A DNA stretch of 7,510 bases from an uncultured Alphaproteobacteria bacterium. Its GTDB lineage: Bacteria; Pseudomonadota; Alphaproteobacteria; CALKHQ01. Numbering within the stretch: the stretch's first letter is position 1; each line of letters starts with the position of its first letter. Both the position numbers and the translations under genes were made by a program. A model generated the notes under the pieces. The model saw nothing but the letters and a program-made list of their open reading frames with translations. It did no database searches and was not told the origin of the DNA. This document shows positions 1 to 5,452 of this stretch, piece after piece. Location: NCBI GenBank assembly GCA_937988735.1, contig CALKHQ010000112.1, positions 1-7,510 of the forward strand, written 5' to 3'.

Positions 1-25
1 CCGCTTCCGGCTCCTGACCGTTCGT

Positions 26-50
26 GCCCGGGCCCGTCCCGGGCGTTTTT
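26..50 (+). terminator. Rho-independent terminator of a gene left of the window
   Basis: A 7-bp GC-only stem (GCCCGGG at 26-32 pairing with CCCGGGC at 38-44) with a 5-nt loop is followed by G and five T residues at 46-50. The T run lies on the + strand, so it would end a + strand transcript entering from the left. A TGA at 15-17 could be the stop codon of that gene, but too little sequence is present to tell. On the minus strand the hairpin lies beyond the transporter stop without a T run, so it would be at best a weak terminator for that operon. Confidence 0.7.
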
Positions 51-72
51 CTGCGACAGCGGCAGCGGCCGA

Positions 73-963
73 TCAGCCGCGCCCGGTCCGGGTCTCGCGG
101 TGGATGATGTAGAGGCCGCTGGCGGCGATGACGCAGGCCCCGGTGATGGTCCAGGCGTCGGGCAGGTCGCCCCAGATCGCCCAGCCCCACAGCGCCGCCC
201 ACAGGAGCGCGGTGTAGTCGAACGGCGCCATCGCACCGACGGGCGCGACCCGGTAGGCGAAGGACATCAGCAGGATGCCGCTGCCCCCGAACAGCCCGGC
301 GAGGACGAAGATCGGCCAGTGATCGAGCGTCGGCGGCACCCACTGCCACGGCATCGCCACGCCCGACACGAGAATCGGCACGAACGAGGACCACAGCGTG
401 ATCGCCGGCGCCGTCTCCGACCGGCCGACCCAGCGGGTGCAGATGACGACCAGCGAATAGGCCAGCGCCGCCGCCATCGGCAGCAGCGCCGCGAGACCGA
501 ACACGCCGCTTCCCGGCCGCACGATGATCAGCACACCGCACAGGCCGACGACGATGGCGCACCACCGCCGCATCCCCACCCGCTCGCCGAGCAGCGGCAC
601 CGACAGCGCCGTCATCAGCAGCGGCGCGATGAAGAACAGCGCGGTGGCGTCCGGCAGGGTCAGCCGCTGCAGGCTGGCGAAGAACAGCCCCATGGCGGCG
701 AGCGACAGCGCCCCGCGCAGCGCGTGCCCCCACATCCGCCGCGGCCTGAGCTGCGCCCACTGGCGCTGGATCGCGACGACGACGAGGACCGGGATCACCC
801 CGAACAGGCTGCGCAGGAACACCACCTGCAGCAGCGGATAGCGCTCGGCCACGTATTTCGCCGCCGCGTCCAGCGTGGACAGCATCAGCACCGAGGCGAG
901 GATCAGCGCAATCCCGGCGCCGATGTTCTCGCGCGGCGCGACGCGGTCGGCCGGCGCGTTCAT
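73..963 (-). CDS. DMT-superfamily (EamA) transporter, ten predicted membrane helices
   Basis: This 296-residue integral inner-membrane protein has the two-EamA-repeat layout of the drug/metabolite transporter superfamily. Hydrophobic helices lie at about residues 14-33, 44-65, 80-99, 104-124, 134-150, 155-175, 187-204, 216-236, 243-264 and 270-288. Family-typical features are the conserved Pro after the fourth helix start (FFIAPLLMTAL, 110-120), the LLGER loop at 124-128, and a second repeat ending in WGDLPDAWTITG followed by a short basic tail. Members export or import small metabolites and the substrate cannot be read from sequence; the arrangement resembles the RhaT/S-adenosylmethionine-uptake-like branch. 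The ATG overlaps the TGA of the upstream kinase gene (ATGA), and GGAAG sits 8 nt before it inside that gene. It is therefore the third gene of a coupled operon. Export of a deglycation by-product is pure speculation. Confidence 0.9.
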   Translation of the reverse strand: MNAPADRVAPRENIGAGIALILASVLMLSTLDAAAKYVAERYPLLQVVFLRSLFGVIPVLVVVAIQRQWAQLRPRRMWGHALRGALSLAAMGLFFASLQRLTLPDATALFFIAPLLMTALSVPLLGERVGMRRWCAIVVGLCGVLIIVRPGSGVFGLAALLPMAAALAYSLVVICTRWVGRSETAPAITLWSSFVPILVSGVAMPWQWVPPTLDHWPIFVLAGLFGGSGILLMSFAYRVAPVGAMAPFDYTALLWAALWGWAIWGDLPDAWTITGACVIAASGLYIIHRETRTGRG

Positions 964-1820
964 GCCCCGAGCTTCCGCAGCAGGCTGTCGAGCTGGGCGA
1001 CATAGGGCTCGCCGACCAGCGCGACATGCACCAGCAGCGGATAGACGCTGTAGACGTGACGCCGGATGCGGAAGAACTCCGGGTCCAGCGGGCGAACCGA
1101 CCGGTAGGCGTCGAAGAACGGCCCGCGGAACGGCCCGAACAGCTGCGCCAGCGCGAGGTCCATCTCCGCATCCCCGTAGGAGATTGCCGGATCGATGAAT
1201 GCGGTGACCCTGCCGCCGGCGACCAGCACGTTGTAGACCCACAGGTCGCCGTGGAGCAGGCTCGCCGCCCGCGGCTCCGGCACCAGCGCCTCCAGCCGGT
1301 CCGCAAGCTGCAGCACGCGCCCGTGCACTTCCGCCGGCAGGTGCCCCGCCTCCCGCGCCAGCTGCGCCATGTGGACGAAGCGGTGCTCGCGCAGGAACGG
1401 CACCCAGCGCTCCGACCACGGATTGGGCTGCGGCAGCGGCCCGATCTGGGTGTCGAAGTCGAGCCCGAAGCGGGGCGCGGTCACCTCGTGCAGCGCGGCG
1501 AGGAGCTCGCCGGCATGAGCCTGGGCGCGGGCGTCGTAGTCGCCGTCCTGGGGCACGAAGCTCATCACGATCGCGCTTTCGTCGCTGGCCAGCACGCGCG
1601 GCAGCGGCAGCGCGCTGTGCGTCGCCAGATAGGCCAGCATCCGCGCCTCGACCATCAGGTTCTCGCCCATGCCGGGCCGCTTGATGACCACGGTGTCGCC
1701 GTCGGCAAGACGGCACAGGGTGACCGTGCTGATGTAGCCGCCGGTCAGCGGCCGCGTCTCGACCACGCGCCGGCCGGTCAGCTCCGCCACCGCGGCACTC
1801 GCTGCCTCGTCCGGCATCAT
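960..1820 (-). CDS. Fructosamine/ribulosamine-3-kinase family protein (protein deglycation)
   Basis: This 286-residue protein has the usual length of the fructosamine-kinase family (protein-kinase-like fold). In order: glycine-rich ATP loop LTGGYIST (25-32), ATP-binding lysine in VIKRP (K47), a likely partner glutamate E58, hinge region near MSFVP (86-90), catalytic loop LLHGDLWVYN (188-197, with D192 and N197), and metal-binding FIDPAISYGDAEMDLA (208-223, with D210). HGDLW and IDPA.xYGD.E.DLA separate this family from aminoglycoside and choline kinases. Characterised bacterial members prefer ribulosamines and erythrulosamines on proteins, phosphorylating C3 so that the adduct decomposes and frees the amine. 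The start is the first of two adjacent ATGs; its ATG overlaps the phosphatase TGA (ATGA) and no Shine-Dalgarno is visible, so translation probably depends on coupling. The cysteine common in the ATP loop of eukaryotic members is Tyr29 here. Confidence 0.92.
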   Translation of the reverse strand: MMPDEAASAAVAELTGRRVVETRPLTGGYISTVTLCRLADGDTVVIKRPGMGENLMVEARMLAYLATHSALPLPRVLASDESAIVMSFVPQDGDYDARAQAHAGELLAALHEVTAPRFGLDFDTQIGPLPQPNPWSERWVPFLREHRFVHMAQLAREAGHLPAEVHGRVLQLADRLEALVPEPRAASLLHGDLWVYNVLVAGGRVTAFIDPAISYGDAEMDLALAQLFGPFRGPFFDAYRSVRPLDPEFFRIRRHVYSVYPLLVHVALVGEPYVAQLDSLLRKLGA

Positions 1821-2296
1821 CGGCCGACGGCGAGCGCTTCGGCGATCTCGGCGACCAGCCCGTCGATGGCCGTCTCGATGAGGTCGTACATCGCCTCGAA
1901 GTCGCGGTCGCCGCCGTACCAGGGATCGGGCACGTCGCGCACCGGCAGGTGCGGGGCGTAGTCGAGAAGCCGCACCACCCGCGTCCGCGCCCCCGGCCTT
2001 AGGCGCTGGCCGACCCAGCGGGCGTGATGCTCCTCCATCGCCACGACCAGGTCGAAGGCGTCGGCATCGTCGGCGCACCACGCGCGCGCCCGCAGGCCCG
2101 AGATGTCGTATCCGCGGCGGCGGCCGGCCCGGATCGCGCGGGAGTCGGGCGGGTCGCCCTCGTGGTAGCCGTGCGTCCCGCAGGACTCCACGACCACCGC
2201 CCGCTCCAGCCCCAGCGCCGCGAGACGCGCGCGCAGCACGCCTTCGGCGCTGGGCGACCGGCAAATGTTTCCGGTGCACACGAACAGGACCCGCAT
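1817..2296 (-). CDS. Low-molecular-weight protein-tyrosine-phosphatase family, probable ribulosamine-5-phosphatase
   Basis: This 159-residue cytoplasmic protein is typical in length for the LMW-PTP family. The P-loop CTGNICRS lies at the N terminus (nucleophile C7, C12, R13), and the general-acid loop DPWYGG lies at 124-129 (D124). The start was chosen because the family begins within a few residues of the first strand (MRVLFVCTGN). The frame stays open 21 residues further upstream, but that stretch is an Ala/Ser low-complexity run overlapping the divergent promoter region. A GGGAAG 10 nt upstream is a modest Shine-Dalgarno. Members dephosphorylate protein tyrosines or, in the human LMW-PTP-A case, protein-bound ribulosamine 5-phosphate. 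Lying directly upstream of and overlapping a fructosamine-kinase homologue favours the second role. An exopolysaccharide-type or arsenate-reductase role is less likely given the neighbours. Confidence 0.93.
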   Translation of the reverse strand: MRVLFVCTGNICRSPSAEGVLRARLAALGLERAVVVESCGTHGYHEGDPPDSRAIRAGRRRGYDISGLRARAWCADDADAFDLVVAMEEHHARWVGQRLRPGARTRVVRLLDYAPHLPVRDVPDPWYGGDRDFEAMYDLIETAIDGLVAEIAEALAVGR

Positions 2297-2370
2297 CGTC
2301 GATTGACTTCCCGAATCATCCGCAGCCGCGGCGCTTGACGCGGCCGCGGCACGGGTCATCTTGCCCGACT
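2297..2370. promoter_or_regulatory. Divergent intergenic region with two copies of an 8-bp palindrome around a TTGACG box
   Basis: These 74 bases must hold the promoters of both the minus-strand deglycation operon and the + strand cobB pair. The palindrome GCCGCGGC occurs at 2325-2332 and 2343-2350, 18 bp apart start to start. Between them TTGACG (2335-2340) matches a -35 box; a poor -10 (CATCTT, 2357-2362, spacer 16) would place transcript starts at or just before the cobB ATG at 2371. No Shine-Dalgarno precedes that ATG, so a leaderless cobB transcript is possible. I found no convincing -10/-35 pair on the minus strand. In DNA this GC-rich such palindromes arise easily by chance. Confidence 0.3.
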
Positions 2371-3117
2371 ATGCCGCTCGATGCTCAGGAAATTCGCAGC
2401 CTCCGGTCGCGCGCCGCGCCGATCGTCGTGCTGACCGGTGCGGGAATCAGCCGGGAATCCGGGCTTCACACCTTCCGGGATGCCGACGGCATCTGGGCCA
2501 CGGTGCGGGTGGAGGATGTGGCCACGCCGGAGGCGTTCCGGCGCGACCCGGCGCGGGTGCATGCCTTCTACAACGCCCGCCGCCGCGCACTGCTCGCCCC
2601 CGAGGTCCGGCCGAATCCGGCCCACCATGCCCTCGTCCGGCTCGGGCGGCACTGGCCCGGCCCGGTGCTGATCGTGACCCAGAACATCGACGACCTGCAC
2701 GAGCGGGCCGGCACCCCGGCTGACGCCCTGGTCCACATGCACGGCGAGCTCCTGAAGATGCGCTGCGCCGGCTGCGGCGCGGTGGCGCCGGTGACCGAGG
2801 ACCTCTCCCTCGACCGGTCCTGCGACGCCTGCGGCTGCCCCGGCCAGCTTCGGCCGCACGTCGTCTGGTTCGGCGAGATGCCGCTTGCGCTCGAGCGCAT
2901 CTACGCCGCGCTGGCGGAAGCCGGTCTCTTCATCGCCATCGGAACCTCCGGCAGCGTGTACCCGGCCGCCGGCTTCGTCCGGGAGACGCCGCCGGACTGC
3001 ATCACCGTGGAGCTCAACCTCGAGCCGTCGGAGATCGCCAGGCTGTTCCGCCATGCGGAGCACGGGCCGGCAAGCATCGTCGTGCCCGCCTTCGTCGACC
3101 GGCTATGCCCGCCCTGA
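2371..3117 (+). CDS. cobB: NAD-dependent protein lysine deacylase, class III sirtuin (CobB)
   Basis: This 248-residue sirtuin has little beyond the catalytic core. NAD-binding GAGIS lies at 23-27 and TFRDADGIW at 34-42. TQNID is at 103-107 and the catalytic histidine H124 in MHGEL. A complete zinc site is formed by C132/C135 and C151/C154. RPHVVWFGEMP is at 161-171, GTS near 193, and ELNLEPSE supplies the ribose-binding loop. AFYNARRR carries Y67 and R70, the Tyr-x-x-Arg pair that in SIRT5 and E. coli CobB binds succinyl and malonyl groups, so desuccinylase activity beside deacetylase activity is predicted. It uses NAD+ and acts in the cytoplasm on metabolic enzymes such as acetyl-CoA synthetase in relatives. 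The frame is open from a TTG at 2335, but the ATG at 2371 matches the family N terminus. The stop overlaps the next gene by 13 nt. Confidence 0.96.
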   Translation: MPLDAQEIRSLRSRAAPIVVLTGAGISRESGLHTFRDADGIWATVRVEDVATPEAFRRDPARVHAFYNARRRALLAPEVRPNPAHHALVRLGRHWPGPVLIVTQNIDDLHERAGTPADALVHMHGELLKMRCAGCGAVAPVTEDLSLDRSCDACGCPGQLRPHVVWFGEMPLALERIYAALAEAGLFIAIGTSGSVYPAAGFVRETPPDCITVELNLEPSEIARLFRHAEHGPASIVVPAFVDRLCPP

Positions 3118-3776
3118 CCGCCGATGCACGCCGCGCCCGAGCGCTGGAGCGGCTGGTCGCCAAGGTGCGCGGCTGCCGCGCCTGCCCGCTGCCGCACGAA
3201 CCGCGCCCGGTGCTGCGCGTCTCCGCCACTGCGCGGATGCTGATCGTGGGCCAGGCCCCGGGAACGAAGGTGCATGCCACCGGCGTGCCGTGGAACGACG
3301 CCAGCGGCGACCGGCTGCGCCAGTGGCTGGAGATGGACCGCGACACGTTCTACGACGTCTCGCGGATCGCGATCATGCCCATGGGCTTCTGCTTCCCCGG
3401 CCAGGACGCCAACGGTAGCGACCTGCCGCCGCGGCGGGAATGCGCCCCGAAGTGGCACGCGCCGATCCTCGCCCTGATGCCCGAAATTCGGCTCACGCTC
3501 CTCGTCGGCAGCTATGCGCAGGCGCGCTACCTGGGCCCGCGGGCGAAGCAGGGGATGACCGAGACGGTCCGGGCCTTCGCCGAGTATCTGCCGGACGGCC
3601 TGATGCCGCTCCCCCACCCGAGCTGGCGCAACACGGGCTGGCTGAAGCGCAATCCCTGGTTCGAGGCGGAGGTGCTGCCGGTGCTGCGCGAGCGGGTACG
3701 GCGGCTGTTCGACGATCAGGAGCCGGCTGCCGTCGGCGCCGGAACGCCCGCCGGACGCAGCGGATCCGGGCCGTAG
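3105..3776 (+). CDS. Uracil-DNA glycosylase superfamily protein, Fe-S type (family-4-like)
   Basis: This 223-residue protein has the uracil-DNA glycosylase fold pattern. The N terminus carries CRAC (C24, C27), and C96 and C113 are 17 residues apart; this four-cysteine spacing resembles the 4Fe-4S site of family 4 enzymes. Motif 1 is VGQAPGTK (48-55), where family 4 normally has GEAPG. Motif 2 is LPHPSWRNTGW (169-179). Between them are a GVPWNDASGDRLRQWL segment (60-75) and VGSYAQARYLG (134-144). The likely role is base-excision removal of uracil or other damaged bases from DNA, but the Glu to Gln change in motif 1 leaves activity open. The gene starts inside the end of cobB with no Shine-Dalgarno, so it is probably translated by reinitiation after the cobB stop. 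The tail from residue 204 is Gly/Ala/Pro-rich and overlaps the opposite gene. Confidence 0.88.
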   Translation: MPALTADARRARALERLVAKVRGCRACPLPHEPRPVLRVSATARMLIVGQAPGTKVHATGVPWNDASGDRLRQWLEMDRDTFYDVSRIAIMPMGFCFPGQDANGSDLPPRRECAPKWHAPILALMPEIRLTLLVGSYAQARYLGPRAKQGMTETVRAFAEYLPDGLMPLPHPSWRNTGWLKRNPWFEAEVLPVLRERVRRLFDDQEPAAVGAGTPAGRSGSGP

Positions 3777-4192
3777 GCGTTGTCGCCGGGCGTGCCGCGC
3801 AGCATCCCCAGCTCCACGATGAACCAGATGCCGATCGCGAGCTGCACCCCGGCGAAGGCGTAGTCGACCCAGGTGAAGCTGCCCGCCACACCGGTCACCT
3901 GAAAGGCATCGAGGACCGACTTGACCAGCATCACGGCCGCCGGCGCCCCGGCGAACCAGGCCGAACGCCCCCGGTCGTGGAACCGCTTGGCCGCCAGGCA
4001 GAAACTCATGACGAGGCCGAGCACACAGACGGCGAGAAGCACCAGCCGGCCCTCATGGGAGGGCGGCGGAACGCTGCCGTAGATGTCGATCAGCAGCAGA
4101 ACCGCGATCAGGTGATAGACGATCAGCGTGCCGACGCCGCTCCACCACAGGCCGCGGCCGATCCGTCCACGCACCGCGAACATCAGCCGCAT
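3716..4192 (-). CDS. DUF805 family inner-membrane protein
   Basis: This 158-residue protein has four predicted membrane helices (about 19-38, 50-67, 79-96, 110-128). DUF805 hallmarks are GRIGRGLWW near the N terminus (9-17), the cytoplasmic AKRFHDRGRSAW (68-79) after helix 2, and the C-terminal GTPGDNAYGPDP (133-144). The biochemical function of the family is unknown. The start was chosen at 4192 because GGGAGG (4199-4204 on the + coordinates) lies 6 nt from that ATG, whereas the in-frame ATG at 4198 abuts the Shine-Dalgarno. The last 20 codons run 61 nt into the 3' end of the convergent UDG-family gene. Because the conserved DUF805 core ends before the overlap, only a Pro/Ala-rich tail is shared. 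Confidence 0.9.
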   Translation of the reverse strand: MRLMFAVRGRIGRGLWWSGVGTLIVYHLIAVLLLIDIYGSVPPPSHEGRLVLLAVCVLGLVMSFCLAAKRFHDRGRSAWFAGAPAAVMLVKSVLDAFQVTGVAGSFTWVDYAFAGVQLAIGIWFIVELGMLRGTPGDNAYGPDPLRPAGVPAPTAAGS

Positions 4193-4198
4193 CCCCAT

Positions 4199-4204
4199 CC
4201 TCCC
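4199..4204 (-). promoter_or_regulatory. Shine-Dalgarno deciding the DUF805 start
   Basis: GGGAGG on the minus strand directly abuts an ATG at 4198 and stands 6 nt before the in-frame ATG at 4192. The spacing supports the second ATG as the true start. Confidence 0.65.
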
Positions 4205-4378
4205 TTGCAGCGTCCGGCGCCTGCCTCTGTCGCGGGAGGCGCGCGGAAGGTTCACCGGGCGCTTGCGGACGCGGGGCTCCGGACAACCAGCATGGCGCAG
4301 TTCCACCCGTCACACCAGCAATCCGCGCCGTCGCCGGTCCGGACCGGCCTACAGATCCCGGCGGGGACAGCACGCGCC

Positions 4379-4407
4379 TTGTCGATCCTGTCCGCGGCCC
4401 GTATTGG
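4379..4407 (+). promoter_or_regulatory. Candidate promoter of the PanB-like gene
   Basis: TTGTCG (4379-4384) and TATTGG (4402-4407) are separated by 17 nt. They match the sigma-70-type consensus at 4 of 6 and 3 of 6 positions. Initiation would fall near 4413-4415, at the base of the hairpin described next. The 280-bp gap between the divergent DUF805 and PanB-like genes holds no ORF I would support, and no better pair was found in it. Confidence 0.35.
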
Positions 4408-4411
4408 TGTC

Positions 4412-4439
4412 GAAGGCGGGCGTAATGGCGCCCGCCTTC
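4412..4439 (+). promoter_or_regulatory. Perfect 11-bp hairpin in the 5' leader of the PanB-like gene
   Basis: GAAGGCGGGCG (4412-4422) pairs perfectly with CGCCCGCCTTC (4429-4439) around a 6-nt loop (TAATGG). It ends 19 nt before the Shine-Dalgarno. No T run follows, so it is not a standard terminator. Its position at the predicted transcript start suggests a 5' mRNA-stabilising stem or a regulatory leader structure. As DNA it could also be an operator. Confidence 0.5.
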
Positions 4440-4458
4440 TGCTTGCAACCGACCGCGC

Positions 4459-4464
4459 AGGAGG
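4459..4464 (+). promoter_or_regulatory. Strong Shine-Dalgarno of the PanB-like gene
   Basis: AGGAGG lies 8 nt before the ATG at 4473 and is followed by a second GGAGG at 4465-4469. This is the strongest ribosome-binding site in the window and fixes the start. Confidence 0.75.
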
Positions 4465-4472
4465 GGAGGAGA

Positions 4473-5267
4473 ATGGACCGCAACCGCAGGAGCGTCGCCG
4501 AGATGCTGGCGCTCAAGGGCAAACGCCAGCTGACCATGCTCTATGTCGACAAGGTCGAGGAGGCCGCGGCGGCCAGCGCCGCCGGCATCGACATGCTGTC
4601 GATCATCCAGCCGGTGTGGACGCCCGAGATGCGCGAGGCGGCAGGCAACTGCTTCGTGCAGGTCGGCCTGCTGTACGGCGAGCTCTGCACCTTCGAGGAC
4701 TATCTGCGGGCCGCCCACAGTGCGATCAAGATCGGCGCCGACTGCTGCTACTGCGCGGCCAGCACCGACACCATCCGCCGGCTGGCGGCCGAGGGCATTC
4801 CGGTGGTCGGCCACGTCGGGCTGATCCCGTCGAAGTGCACCTGGACCGGCGGCTTCAAGGCGGTGGGCAAGACCGCCGAGACGGCGATGCTGGTCTACAA
4901 CCAGGTGAAGGCGCTGGAAGAGGCCGGTGCCTTCGCCGCCGAGATCGAGGTGGTGCCGGACCGGGTGACCGCGGAAATCTCCAAGCGCACCAAGCTGCTG
5001 CTGCTGTCCATGGGCGCCGGCACCGGCGGCGACGCGCAGTACCTGTTCGCCGAGGACGTGCTGGGCTACACCCGCAACCACCTTCCCCGCCACGCCAAGG
5101 TCTACCGCAACTTCCGCGCGGAGTTCGAACGGCTGCAGCAGGAACGGGTCGCCGCGTTCAAGGAATTCCGGCACGACGTCGAGACCGGCGCCTATCCGGA
5201 GCCGAAGCACCTGGTGCCGATCGAGGATGCGGAGTTCGAGAAGTTCCTGGCCCAGCTTCCGTCCTGA
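4473..5267 (+). CDS. Divergent PanB-like TIM-barrel protein (ketopantoate hydroxymethyltransferase superfamily)
   Basis: This 264-residue protein matches PanB well from the middle onward. PVVGHVGLIPSKCTWTGGFK (110-129) matches the PanB GHLGLTPQ-GGYK region with H114. EIEVVP (157-162) holds E159, equivalent to the catalytic glutamate. MGAGTGGDAQ (180-189) and LGYTRNHLPRHAK (197-209) follow, and a VETGAYPEPKH end is present. In the first half the PanB signatures are missing. VGDS is replaced by IIQP (44-47), ADLPF by VGLLY (64-68), and VKIEGG by CYCAAS (92-97). My alignment therefore puts Gln and Gly/Val at the two Mg-binding aspartates and Tyr93 at the ketopantoate lysine. The loop between the first two is about 20 residues shorter. 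PanB makes ketopantoate for coenzyme A, but this protein probably does not catalyse that reaction in the standard way. It stands alone between a promoter and a terminator, with no panC or panD nearby. Confidence 0.8.
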   Translation: MDRNRRSVAEMLALKGKRQLTMLYVDKVEEAAAASAAGIDMLSIIQPVWTPEMREAAGNCFVQVGLLYGELCTFEDYLRAAHSAIKIGADCCYCAASTDTIRRLAAEGIPVVGHVGLIPSKCTWTGGFKAVGKTAETAMLVYNQVKALEEAGAFAAEIEVVPDRVTAEISKRTKLLLLSMGAGTGGDAQYLFAEDVLGYTRNHLPRHAKVYRNFRAEFERLQQERVAAFKEFRHDVETGAYPEPKHLVPIEDAEFEKFLAQLPS

Positions 5268-5293
5268 ACGGCCGCCAGCCGCACCGATCACCG

Positions 5294-5321
5294 AATGCCC
5301 GGCCGCAGCGCCGGGCATTTT
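5294..5321 (+). terminator. Rho-independent terminator after the PanB-like gene
   Basis: A perfect 10-bp stem (AATGCCCGGC at 5294-5303 with GCCGGGCATT at 5310-5319) with a 6-nt loop is followed by TTTTCGTT. It starts 27 nt after the stop codon and separates the PanB-like gene from the alginate lyase. The remaining 130 bp up to 5452 show no convincing promoter boxes. Confidence 0.88.
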
Positions 5322-5452
5322 CGTTCCGTCCTGTCTCTCGGCGCGGTGGCCGCAGGCGTGCTGCGCGTGCCTTCACCCGGCCCCAATTCGATCTACCTTC
5401 TGGCTGCCCGGACCGCCCAGGCGCCCGGGACCCACGTCAGGAAAGGCGAGCG

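Noticed and set aside
1..17. 3' end of an upstream + strand gene ending in TGA at 15-17
   Set aside because: The terminator at 26-50 makes such a gene likely, but five codons are not enough to support a CDS call.
100..1005. 301-codon + strand frame opposite the transporter
   Set aside because: It is an Arg/Asp/His-rich, extremely polar translation, characteristic of the antisense of a hydrophobic membrane-protein gene.
960..2279. Long minus-strand frame of 439 codons covering the kinase and running on upstream
   Set aside because: Only the part from 1820 matches the kinase family. The upstream part is an Arg/Ala/Gly-rich shadow of the LMW-PTP gene in another frame.
2297..2359. 21-residue N-terminal extension of the LMW-PTP
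   Set aside because: It is low-complexity Ala/Ser with no family counterpart, and it would consume almost the whole divergent promoter region. LMW-PTPs start just before the P-loop strand.
4412..4439. Rho-independent terminator reading of the 5' leader hairpin
   Set aside because: The stem is strong, but TGCTTGC follows on the + strand with no T run, and no convincing + strand gene ends nearby upstream.
4053..5318. 421-codon minus-strand frame opposite the PanB-like gene
   Set aside because: It is the complementary shadow typical of high-GC codon bias. It has no recognisable domain, while the + strand carries clear PanB motifs.
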